64,000 nt of DNA from UBA1444 sp964521625 (GTDB lineage: Bacteria > Bacillota > Negativicutes > UBA1444), in contig CAZFSM010000001.1 of NCBI GenBank assembly GCA_964521625.1, positions 1-64,000 of the forward strand, read 5' to 3'. Below are positions 7,350 through 14,343 of this stretch, piece by piece. Positions within the stretch are counted from its first letter, which is position 1; each line of letters opens with the position of its first letter. The notes beneath the pieces are model-generated. The model saw only the letters and a program-made list of their open reading frames with translations. It was not told the origin of the DNA and ran no database searches. The translations under genes were made by a program, and so were the position numbers.

Positions 7350-7805
7350 ATGCACTGCGCGGTTATTCGCGGGGCTGATCGCTTAACGGCTGGCCAGCGC
7401 AGCGCGTTGATGGCAAAAGTAAAAAGCAGCGGCACCAAGCCAGAGGAAAAAGTTTGCAAAGCGCTTTTCCAGGCCGGGTTTCGCTATCGCAAAAATGTCG
7501 CCAAGCTGCCGGGCAAGCCGGATATCGTATTGGCAAAATATAAAGCGGTGGTTTTTGTGCACGGTTGCTTTTGGCACCAGCACGAAAATTGTCCGGAAGC
7601 TGTTTTGCCGCAGTCACGCCAGGAATATTGGACGCCGAAGCTGCAGCGGAACGCCGAGCGGGATCGCGGCAATGCAGAGCGTTTAATGCAAGCAGGGTGG
7701 AGGGTTTTTATAGTATGGGAGTGCGAGCTGCGACCACGACGGTTTCCAACTACGCTGAACGCGTTAATCATAGCGCTACAGGCGATTGCCAAGCCCCCCG
7801 CCTGA
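7350..7805 (+). CDS. vsr: Very short patch repair endonuclease (Vsr)
   Basis: A mismatch endonuclease that nicks at T:G mismatches created by deamination of 5-methylcytosine. From ATG 7350 it is 151 residues, the usual Vsr size. Visible motifs: DRLTAGQRSALMAKVKSSGTKPE at the start, PGKPDIVL with the metal-binding Asp58, and HGCFWHQHENC with His71 and His76. The start is uncertain: an ATG at 7317 is also in frame and neither has a strong ribosome site. The 3' end overlaps the cytosine methyltransferase gene by about 90 bases, a common arrangement that couples repair to methylation. The upstream promoter carries a LexA-like box. Confidence 0.92.
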   Translation: MHCAVIRGADRLTAGQRSALMAKVKSSGTKPEEKVCKALFQAGFRYRKNVAKLPGKPDIVLAKYKAVVFVHGCFWHQHENCPEAVLPQSRQEYWTPKLQRNAERDRGNAERLMQAGWRVFIVWECELRPRRFPTTLNALIIALQAIAKPPA

Positions 7806-8863
7806 TCGAGTTTTTCGCCGGCAGCGGGCTGGTCGATTGCGGGTTGCAGGGATTGTTTGATACGGTCTGGGCCAATGACATCTGCGTCAAAAAAGCCCGG
7901 GTTTATGCGGCCAATCACTCCGCCGCGCCGTTTCATACGGGTGATATTCAGTCGGTGAACGGGCGCTGGGTGCCGCCGGCGCATTTATCTTGGGCGAGTT
8001 TTCCCTGTCAGGATTTGTCGTTGGCAGGCATGACCAGCGGGATTGAAGCAGCGCGCAGCGGGCTGGTATGGCAGTGGTTGCGGGTGCTGGACGAAATGGC
8101 GGCGCGGCCTAAAATTTTGCTGGCTGAAAATGTCGTTGGCCTGGTTTCTACGGCTGGCGGCAAAAATTATCGCCTGCTGCACATGGCGTTGCAGGAGCGG
8201 GGCTACCGGGTCGGAGCGATGTTGGTTAATGCCTGGCATTTTGTGCCGCAGTCCCGGCCACGGATTTTTGTCGTTGCGGTGGCGGAAGATGTGGAGATTC
8301 CTGAAACTTTGACCGATACTGGGCCGAACTGGCTGCATAACGATGCGATCAAGCGGGTCGCCAAAGGGCTGCCGGGCTGGCTATGGTGGCGCATGCCCGA
8401 GCCGGGGCCGCTGCAGGTCTCCTTGGCCGATATCGTCGAGTGGGACGCGCCTTCGGACGCCGCCGCGGCGGTTGCCAAAAATCTTGCCATGATGCCGGAA
8501 AAACATCGTCAACGTCTATTAGCGGCGACTAGTGAAGAAACGATCATTGCCACCGGCTACAAGAGGACCCGCAGCGGCAAGCAGGTGCTGGAGGTGCGTT
8601 TTGACGGGTTAGCAGGCTGCCTACGCACGCCGGAAGGCGGCAGCAGCCGGCAATTGTTGATTTTAAAGCGTAACGGCGAAATTCGCACCCGATTGATCAC
8701 CGTGCGGGAAGCGGCGCGTCTGATGGGCGCCCCGGAAAACTTTGTCATACCGGGCGGCTATAACGATGGCTACAAAGCGATGGGCGATGCGGTCGCCGCG
8801 CCGGTGGCGACGTATCTGGGCCGTCATTTGTTGCGACCATTGGCGAAGGTGGCCTATGAATAG
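7715..8863 (+). CDS. DNA (cytosine-5) methyltransferase
   Basis: C5-cytosine methyltransferase of a type II restriction-modification system, 382 residues. Motif I RLIEFFAGSGLVDCGL (SAM binding, about 29-44), motif IV SFPCQDLSLAG with catalytic Cys98, motif VI AENVVG (137-142), motif VIII QSRPR (179-183), a target-recognition region about 240-310, then motifs IX-X ending in the GDAVAAPV segment. Start ATG 7715 follows GGAGGG at 10 bases; longer upstream readings lie wholly inside vsr. It overlaps vsr at its 5' end and the DUF4928 gene by 8 bases at its 3' end. The recognition sequence cannot be read from the protein. Confidence 0.93.
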   Translation: MGVRAATTTVSNYAERVNHSATGDCQAPRLIEFFAGSGLVDCGLQGLFDTVWANDICVKKARVYAANHSAAPFHTGDIQSVNGRWVPPAHLSWASFPCQDLSLAGMTSGIEAARSGLVWQWLRVLDEMAARPKILLAENVVGLVSTAGGKNYRLLHMALQERGYRVGAMLVNAWHFVPQSRPRIFVVAVAEDVEIPETLTDTGPNWLHNDAIKRVAKGLPGWLWWRMPEPGPLQVSLADIVEWDAPSDAAAAVAKNLAMMPEKHRQRLLAATSEETIIATGYKRTRSGKQVLEVRFDGLAGCLRTPEGGSSRQLLILKRNGEIRTRLITVREAARLMGAPENFVIPGGYNDGYKAMGDAVAAPVATYLGRHLLRPLAKVAYE

Positions 8864-9788
8864 TGAGCTAGAGTCGCGCCTGACGGTTTTTCAAACAGAG
8901 GAACGGGTAGTTTCCAAGGGTAGCCTGTCGGTAGTGCTGTATTTGAGTCGGGTGGCGAAAGAACAGGGATTGCCGCTCAGCCCGGACGCGTTGGTTACCG
9001 ATAAAGAGGGACAGGTCAAAGGCCTGGGCGCCTCGGTCATCCGGAAGATTTTGAAAGAATATGAGATTACCCGAACCCTGGCCGAGGAGGCCGGACGTAC
9101 CAGCCGCGGCAGCATGGGGTTGATGACCAAGTATGTGGCGTTGCTCAATGAACTCCACACGGCGGGGCTGGCCGAAACGCCGGTGGTGGAACGCTGGTGG
9201 GTGGATCGGGTCAGGGATCATTTCAACTCGCGGCCGTTTCGCTTACGCTATGATGCCGGATCTTCGTTGCGCAGCGCGATTCGGGACCTGCTGGAGCAAG
9301 CCGTGGCCCGGCAACGCGAAAATCCCGGCATGAATTATGCCGGGATGGTGCTGCAACATTTGGTGGGCGCGAAGCTATCGCTGATCTTGCCGCCAGGGTC
9401 GTTGCCGTTTCATGGTGCGTCGGTCGCCGATGCGCCGACAGATCGGCGCGGTGATTTTTTTGTTGATGATGTGGTGATTCATTGCACAACAGCGCCTGCC
9501 GAGGCTTTATTGGCGAAATGCGGCGAAAATATCGCATCCGGGCTGCGACCGATGATTATTACGATTTATCAACGGGTGGCGTTGGCGGAGCAGATGGCCA
9601 GCGACCGGGGCATGGCCGGACGGATTGAAATCCTCGATTTTGAACAGTTCATCGCCAGCAATGTTTATGAGCTGAGCCAGTTCAAGGCGTCGGAACGCAA
9701 GCTTACCGTTAGCAGGCTGATTGATGCGTACAACCAAATTGTCGACGCATGCGAAACTGACCCCAGTTTGCGGGTCGACCTGGGTTAA
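8856..9788 (+). CDS. DUF4928 protein, probable restriction endonuclease
   Basis: A 310-residue protein starting MNSELESRLTVFQ, with no membrane segment. I recognise it as DUF4928-like, a family found beside cytosine methyltransferases. The middle holds GDFFVDDVVIHCTTAPAEALLAKC, a possible divergent PD-(D/E)XK nuclease core, although the Lys of the classical motif is not obvious. Its gene overlaps the methyltransferase by 8 bases, so vsr, methyltransferase and this gene form one operon in the order repair, modification, cutting. The restriction function is therefore inferred from context. Its stop overlaps the convergent rsmH-like stop by a few bases with no terminator between. Confidence 0.7.
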   Translation: MNSELESRLTVFQTEERVVSKGSLSVVLYLSRVAKEQGLPLSPDALVTDKEGQVKGLGASVIRKILKEYEITRTLAEEAGRTSRGSMGLMTKYVALLNELHTAGLAETPVVERWWVDRVRDHFNSRPFRLRYDAGSSLRSAIRDLLEQAVARQRENPGMNYAGMVLQHLVGAKLSLILPPGSLPFHGASVADAPTDRRGDFFVDDVVIHCTTAPAEALLAKCGENIASGLRPMIITIYQRVALAEQMASDRGMAGRIEILDFEQFIASNVYELSQFKASERKLTVSRLIDAYNQIVDACETDPSLRVDLG

Positions 9789-10849
9789 GCCTTGATCGCC
9801 CAGCGCAGCTTGGCAGAGCGGGCCCGGCTGTTGGTGTGACATTCTTCGCCGGATGGCCGGATCGGCTCGTCGGCTATTTCCCGGTAAACGCCCTCACGCA
9901 GCAAGTATTTAAAAGATTTTTTGACGCGCCGGTCTTCGCCGGAATGAAAGGTAAGGATGGCGACGCGACCGCCGCTGGACAGCACCTCTGGCAGTTTTTC
10001 CAGAAATTCGTCCAGCACTTCAAACTCGTGGTTGATGTCGATGCGTAACGCCTGAAAAGTGCGTTGGCACGACTTTTTTATTTCCTCTTCACTGATTTGC
10101 GGCACGGTTTTCAGCGCCTGTTTGATGATGTCGCGCAGCTGGGTTGTCGTCGCTATATTGACGCCGTCTTTTATGTTGGCGACGATCGCGCGGGCGATGG
10201 CTGCGGCATGCGGCTCGTCGGCATTTTCGACCAAAACGTCCTGCAGTTCATCCTGGGTCAATTTTCGCAGACGATTGGCGGCGGTGCTGCCGGTGTGCGG
10301 GTTTAGCCGCAGGTCGAGCGGCCCGTCGGTCCGGAAGGAAAACCCACGGTCGGGGTTGTCGATTTGCATCGAAGAAACGCCCAGATCGGCCAGGACAAAA
10401 TCAAACAAGCCGGCTTCGGCAGCAACGGAGTCGATCTGGGAAAAGTTCATCTGCCTGATCGCCAAAATTTCTTCGCCATAGCCCAGGCGTTCCAGCCGCT
10501 CCTGCGTGCGCGGCAGTTCCAACGGATCGACATCCAGCGCATACAGGCGGCCCTTTGACTTCAAACATTTCAGCATTTCCAGCGTATGGCCGCCATAGCC
10601 TAGTGTGGCGTCCAGGCCGGTTTGCCCGGGAGCGATCTGCAGAAACTCGAGGATTTCTTTCACACAGATCGAAAGATGCATGCCGGCAGGGGTGTTGCCC
10701 TTCTGAATCACTTTTGCCACCGTATCGGCGTATTGCTCCGGCTGCAGTTCTTTGTATTTTTCTTTAAAATTCTTCGGGTGGGTGCCTTTATAGCGAACCC
10801 GTCGCTGATGTTGGGGTTGTTGTTCCCCTGATGTTTGGTCTGAGTCCAT
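9785..10849 (-). CDS. RsmH-like 16S rRNA (cytosine-N4) methyltransferase
   Basis: A SAM-dependent methyltransferase of the RsmH/MraW family, which N4-methylates C1402 of 16S rRNA. Motifs: GLDATLGYGGHT (SAM loop), YALDVDPLEL, DFVLADLGVSSMQIDNPDRGFSF and AILTFHSGEDRRVKKSF. It is longer at the N-terminus than classical RsmH (a Gln/Lys-rich 50-residue extension) and does not sit in a division-cell-wall cluster, so it may be the second RsmH paralog (MraW2 type) seen in some Firmicutes. Start ATG at 10849 is backed by GGAGGG; a longer in-frame reading to 10921 runs through the upstream terminator and is rejected. 354 residues. Confidence 0.85.
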   Translation of the reverse strand: MDSDQTSGEQQPQHQRRVRYKGTHPKNFKEKYKELQPEQYADTVAKVIQKGNTPAGMHLSICVKEILEFLQIAPGQTGLDATLGYGGHTLEMLKCLKSKGRLYALDVDPLELPRTQERLERLGYGEEILAIRQMNFSQIDSVAAEAGLFDFVLADLGVSSMQIDNPDRGFSFRTDGPLDLRLNPHTGSTAANRLRKLTQDELQDVLVENADEPHAAAIARAIVANIKDGVNIATTTQLRDIIKQALKTVPQISEEEIKKSCQRTFQALRIDINHEFEVLDEFLEKLPEVLSSGGRVAILTFHSGEDRRVKKSFKYLLREGVYREIADEPIRPSGEECHTNSRARSAKLRWAIKA

Positions 10850-10884
10850 TTGCTTCCCTCCGCTAACTGATCTGCCCTTGAAAC

Positions 10885-10928
10885 AAGACCGTGCCCGAAG
10901 CTGAGTGATCAGTTCCTGCACGGTCTTT
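10885..10928 (-). terminator. Rho-independent terminator of rsgA
   Basis: AAGACCGTGC (10885-10894) pairs with GCACGGTCTT (10919-10928); on the minus strand the stem is followed by GTTT. It lies just downstream of the rsgA stop. T-runs on both sides make it potentially bidirectional. Confidence 0.7.
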
Positions 10929-10941
10929 TTGCCTAGTCGGG

Positions 10942-12018
10942 TTATCGTTTGTTTCTGTTTTTTACAATGGCGCGGAATTGCTTGATCCCGCCCACGCCGC
11001 TCATCATGCGGCTGATTTTTTCCTGTTCGAGTTGGCGGGCGCTAAGGCCTTGGTAACCAAGCTCGATTTGTAGTTTTTTGTAACTGGCCAATCTGTCCGC
11101 GTCCAGCTGACCACTAGCGATGGCCTGATTGACAACGCAGCCGGGCTCGCAGTCATGGTTGCAGTCGGCAAAGCGGCACTCGGCGGCAAATTCCTCGATA
11201 TCGGCAAAGGTCTGGGCGAGGTCGCCGCTATCGAGCTGGAGTTCGCGCATGCCGGGGGTGTCGATTACCACCGCGCCGCCCGGCAGGGATATCAATTGGC
11301 GAAATGTCGTGGTGTGGCGGCCCTTGCCGGCTTGCCCAAGTTCCAGCGTTGCCTGGCGGGTTTCGCCCAGCAGGCAGTTGATCAGGGTCGACTTGCCGAC
11401 ACCGGAGGAGCCAATAAACGCAACGGTTTTTCCGGGCTGCAGGTACGCGGTGACTGGTTGCCAGCCGGTTTCGCCGAGGCCGGTTGTGACCAGGATGTCG
11501 ACGCCGATTGCGACGTCGCGGGTTTCGGCCAGGCGTTCGCTCAAGGATTCGCACAGGTCGGTTTTGGTCAGGACAACGACCGGAATGGCGCCGCTGTCCC
11601 AGGCGATGGCCAAGTAGCGCTCCAAACGGCGCAGGTTGAAATCCTGGTTCAGCGCCATGCAAATGAACAGGGTATCCACATTGGCGGCGACGATCTGGCC
11701 ATGTACGGCCATGCCGGCGGCTTTGCGGCGAAATGCCGTCCGACGCGGCATTATATGATGGATGATCGCAGTGCCGCGTGAGTCATCAGCACGGTCGACC
11801 AGGACCCAGTCGCCCACTGCCGGATAGTCCGGCGCGTCCACTGCCAGATAGCCCAGTTTGCCGGAGATTACCGCCTGGATCTCACCGCATTCGGTGATGA
11901 CGCGGTACTGTTCCTTGTGCTGGACCGATACGCGGGCCAAAAAGCAATCCGGGTATTGCGAAGCTTGCCGCAGCAGGCTCTCATTAAGGCCAAGGTTAAT
12001 TAATGATAAGTTGTTCAA
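10942..12018 (-). CDS. rsgA: Ribosome small-subunit GTPase RsgA
   Basis: A circularly permuted GTPase that checks late 30S subunit assembly. N-terminal OB fold (about 25-100), then G4 TKTD before G1 GSSGVGKST, G3 DTPG, and a C-terminal zinc knuckle with the pattern C-x5-C-x-H-x5-C (CRFADCNHDCEPGC). The order G4-G1-G3 is diagnostic. Two TTG starts are possible: 12027 leaves only one base after the GGGAGG ribosome site, whereas 12018 gives 10 bases, so 12018 is chosen (358 residues). The leader contains a small ORF and mutually exclusive hairpins that could control translation. The gene ends at a strong terminator. Confidence 0.93.
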   Translation of the reverse strand: MNNLSLINLGLNESLLRQASQYPDCFLARVSVQHKEQYRVITECGEIQAVISGKLGYLAVDAPDYPAVGDWVLVDRADDSRGTAIIHHIMPRRTAFRRKAAGMAVHGQIVAANVDTLFICMALNQDFNLRRLERYLAIAWDSGAIPVVVLTKTDLCESLSERLAETRDVAIGVDILVTTGLGETGWQPVTAYLQPGKTVAFIGSSGVGKSTLINCLLGETRQATLELGQAGKGRHTTTFRQLISLPGGAVVIDTPGMRELQLDSGDLAQTFADIEEFAAECRFADCNHDCEPGCVVNQAIASGQLDADRLASYKKLQIELGYQGLSARQLEQEKISRMMSGVGGIKQFRAIVKNRNKR

Positions 12019-12028
12019 TTGTTTCAAT

Positions 12029-12095
12029 CCTCCCGTAGTGTTTTAAAACCACTGCCCGGGAGGCGTCGAAGAGTTATTCCGCGAACACCTCCCGG
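12029..12095 (-). promoter_or_regulatory. rsgA leader with alternative hairpins masking the ribosome site
   Basis: On the minus strand CCGGGAGG (12095-12088) pairs perfectly with CCTCCCGG (12063-12056). The same CCTCCCG can instead pair 7 bp with CGGGAGG (12035-12029), the rsgA ribosome site. The two pairings exclude each other. The first arm lies inside a small ORF whose stop is in the hairpin loop, the layout of a translational attenuator. Confidence 0.5.
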
Positions 12096-12130
12096 TGTTG
12101 CACAGACTCCGGTTTCTTTTTGATCAACAT
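12074..12130 (-). CDS. Small upstream ORF (18 aa) before rsgA
   Basis: ATG at 12130 is preceded by AAAGGAG at 9 bases, as good a ribosome site as any in the window. It encodes MLIKKKPESVQHREVFAE and stops at TAA 12074-12076. The codons for HREV form one arm of the leader hairpin. Ribosome occupancy here would free the anti-ribosome-site arm to pair with the rsgA start region. It may be a regulatory leader peptide or a genuine small protein; I do not recognise the sequence. Confidence 0.5.
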   Translation of the reverse strand: MLIKKKPESVQHREVFAE

Positions 12131-12212
12131 AGAGATCAGCTCCTTTGTGGTCATTCTAGCGATTATTTTATCACGATGCAGAGGGCGATGCTACTTGGCT
12201 TTGAAAATGTAT

Positions 12213-12259
12213 AAAAGCCGCGACCGCAGCCTGTGCAGGCTGACGATCACGGCTTTTTT
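12213..12259 (-). terminator. Rho-independent terminator of acetate transporter gene
   Basis: AAAAGCCG (12213-12220) pairs with CGGCTTTT (12250-12257) and an inner CAGCCT/AGGCTG hairpin stacks within. On the minus strand the stem is followed by TTTTAT. It can also work in the plus direction (TTTTTT). Confidence 0.8.
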
Positions 12260-12283
12260 GTTTAAACAGGTTTTTCTAAAAAC

Positions 12284-12892
12284 TTATTTGAAGATGCCGA
12301 ACGGTTTGCCCATCGGCATGAACGGTTTGCCAAAATGGGTGTTGAGCACGACGGCGGAGCAGGCGTAGAAGGAGATCAGCGCGGTGACCAGTTCGGCGAT
12401 GCCGCCGATCAGGCCGGTCAATTCTTTGGCAACGCCGAACGCATTGAGGGTCAGGGCGGCCAGCAGGATGTCGATGACAACCATGTCGGCGAAAATGACT
12501 TTATTGACTTCCATCGCGCCAATGGTCATAAAGACGGAAAAAATCAGGTAACCGAGGAAGGCAAAGCCGATCTGCTTGACGTCGACTGCCTTTTGCAGGG
12601 CCGGGCCGAATGCGCCCATGTTGATTAGCCAGCAGGTAGCGATCCCGTACCAGAAGAACGCGTAGGCGCCAAATACCGTCGCGCCCCAGATGTTTTCATG
12701 GAAGAAGTCAAAGATGCTGGCGACGAGTTGCGCTGTGGCGCCGAGGAACATGGCGTATACGATAACATAAGATAGTCCGGTAGTGATCCCCAATTTTTGC
12801 GAGGATGCCACCAAGGTCACGATGGCCAGACCGAACAGACCCAGACCGGTAGGATTAGCAACGGAGAGTTTAATGACTTGTTTTTCACTCAT
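12284..12892 (-). CDS. Acetate uptake transporter (AceTr / GPR1-FUN34-YaaH family)
   Basis: A 202-residue inner-membrane protein with six predicted membrane helices. The family signature is at the N-terminus: NPTGLGLFGLAIVTLV. Further family-like features are GATAQLVASIFDFFHENIWGA and an aromatic FFWYGIATCW helix. Relatives (SatP/YaaH) carry acetate and succinate by proton symport and form hexamers. Here it would serve acetate uptake or export in an anaerobe. Start ATG has AGGAGGAATAA upstream. The leader holds a 13-bp inverted repeat between promoter and ribosome site, so expression is probably regulated. Confidence 0.88.
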   Translation of the reverse strand: MSEKQVIKLSVANPTGLGLFGLAIVTLVASSQKLGITTGLSYVIVYAMFLGATAQLVASIFDFFHENIWGATVFGAYAFFWYGIATCWLINMGAFGPALQKAVDVKQIGFAFLGYLIFSVFMTIGAMEVNKVIFADMVVIDILLAALTLNAFGVAKELTGLIGGIAELVTALISFYACSAVVLNTHFGKPFMPMGKPFGIFK

Positions 12893-12919
12893 AAAAATTT
12901 ATTCCTCCTAGTTTATTTG

Positions 12920-12959
12920 TTTTTGTCGCATTGAGTGCATACCAAAAATGCGACAAAAA
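12920..12959 (-). promoter_or_regulatory. 13-bp inverted repeat in acetate transporter leader
   Basis: TTTTTGTCGCATT (12920-12932) and AATGCGACAAAAA (12947-12959) are perfect arms around a 14-base loop, between the promoter and the ribosome site. It may be a repressor operator or an attenuator; on the minus strand the 3' arm is not followed by a T-run. Confidence 0.55.
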
Positions 12960-12971
12960 ATTAACTATCTA

Positions 12972-13001
12972 AGTATAACCAATTACAAGTAAAAAACGCA
13001 A
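12972..13001 (-). promoter_or_regulatory. Promoter of acetate transporter gene
   Basis: On the minus strand TTGCGT (13001-12996), an 18-base spacer and TATACT (12977-12972). The spacer contains ATTACAA read on the plus strand, a motif that recurs in the inverted repeat at 13053-13072. Confidence 0.5.
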
Positions 13002-13052
13002 TATTCTTGAGAAAAATTGCTATTATCACCAATGATTATCTACTGACGCCTT

Positions 13053-13072
13053 ATTACAACAAAAATTGTAAT
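13053..13072. repeat. Inverted repeat ATTACAA-N6-TTGTAAT
   Basis: A perfect 7-bp palindrome with a 6-base spacer in the divergent region between the acetate transporter and the MFS gene. One more ATTACAA occurs at 12982-12988 inside the transporter promoter. It may be a binding site for a regulator of either gene. Confidence 0.4.
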
Positions 13073-13182
13073 TTTTACCCGTGTTGCCTGCAGAACGAGC
13101 TAACCCGTACAGGCTGAGCGGCAGGAAAAAACTGCGCAGCAGCGAACATCAAAGCAGTGACCCGTAATGAAAAGGAGCTGCA

Positions 13183-14331
13183 ATGATGAACGCAGTGCAG
13201 TGGTTGTTCTGCATCGTTACCCTGATGTATTGGTTTTCCATGTATACTTATGTGCCGATTTTGCCGCTTTACGCAGCATCACTGGGCGCTTCCTACAAAA
13301 TGATCGGTCTGGTGATCGGAGTTTATGGAATTACACAGCTGTTTTTGCGTGTGCCGCAGGGAATCCTGTCGGACCGCTGGCGCAAACGCAAGCTGTTTGT
13401 TACGCTGGCGATGGCAGTATCCTGCGTGAGTGCGCTGGGGATGTGGCTGTTGCCGGACGTGGCGGCGCTGCTGTTTTTCCGCGGTCTGTCCGGCGTTTCG
13501 GCGACAGCCTGGGTCGTGCTCGTCGTTTTATTCAGCAGTTATTTTACCGAAGCCGAGGCGCCAAGAGCATACGGTATTATGAATTCGTTGGGCTTCTTCG
13601 GCCAGATGGCCGGTATGTTTATCGGTGGACTGGTTGCCGAGTGGTATGGCTGGACCGCTACTTTCATGCTGGCGGCGGCGGGAGCGGCGGTTGGCCTCGT
13701 GCTGTCGCTGGCGGTCAAAGAAAATGTGCCTGTCGTCAAAGCGCCGCTAAGGTTGGCGGCAGTGCCCGGCATCATGCGCAATTTTCACCTGCTGGTGGCG
13801 GCGGCGATGGCCGGTTTGGTGCAGCTGGTCGTGTACGGGTCGCTGTTTGGCTTTGTGCCGGTTGCAGCAAAATTATTGGGCGCCTCCAATTTTGAACTGG
13901 GACTGCTTACGACAATGTCTGCCGGCGCAAGCATTGCGGCCTCAATGATGTCGGGCGGTTGGTTTACGCGGCGACTGGGTTTGCGCTGGTCGATTTGTTG
14001 CGGATTTGCTCTTTTGGCGCTTACTACGGCGGTGATTCCCTGGCTGGAAACCATGACGCAATTGTATGTTTCGCAGATATTAGGCGGCTTTGGTCGCGGC
14101 TTGGTCTTTCCTCTGTTGATGAGTTTTAGCGTTGCCAGCGTAAATCTCAGCGTCAAAGCGACAGCGATGGGCGTGTTTCAGTCGTTGTATGCGCTGGGGA
14201 TGTTTGCCGGTCCGGTCGCTGTCGGCGCGGTTGCAGACGGGATCAGTCTGGCAGCAGGTTTTTGGTTGTGCGGGTTGTGCGGGCTGATCGGCATGGTGAT
14301 TGCCTGGCGTTATGTAGGGTCGGAAGGGTAG
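13183..14331 (+). CDS. MFS family transporter
   Basis: A 382-residue major facilitator with 12 hydrophobic segments. The loop between helices 2 and 3 has the MFS motif A variant GILSDRWRKRKL, and the equivalent loop of the second half is GGWFTRRLGLRW. The gene is divergent from the acetate transporter. AAAGGAG precedes two adjacent ATG codons (13183 and 13186), the second with better spacing. The substrate cannot be predicted; the short loops and lack of a large periplasmic domain resemble sugar or drug exporters. It is followed closely by rmuC, with which it may share a transcript. Confidence 0.85.
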   Translation: MMNAVQWLFCIVTLMYWFSMYTYVPILPLYAASLGASYKMIGLVIGVYGITQLFLRVPQGILSDRWRKRKLFVTLAMAVSCVSALGMWLLPDVAALLFFRGLSGVSATAWVVLVVLFSSYFTEAEAPRAYGIMNSLGFFGQMAGMFIGGLVAEWYGWTATFMLAAAGAAVGLVLSLAVKENVPVVKAPLRLAAVPGIMRNFHLLVAAAMAGLVQLVVYGSLFGFVPVAAKLLGASNFELGLLTTMSAGASIAASMMSGGWFTRRLGLRWSICCGFALLALTTAVIPWLETMTQLYVSQILGGFGRGLVFPLLMSFSVASVNLSVKATAMGVFQSLYALGMFAGPVAVGAVADGISLAAGFWLCGLCGLIGMVIAWRYVGSEG

Positions 14332-14343
14332 AGGAGGTTGTTT

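Noticed and set aside
10850..10921. N-terminal extension of the RsmH-like protein to 378 residues
   Set aside because: It runs through a terminator hairpin, and the GGAGGG ribosome site sits next to the ATG at 10849.
12120..12368. 82-codon plus-strand frame in the gap between rsgA and the acetate transporter
   Set aside because: It overlaps a terminator and the transporter 3' end and has no ribosome site.
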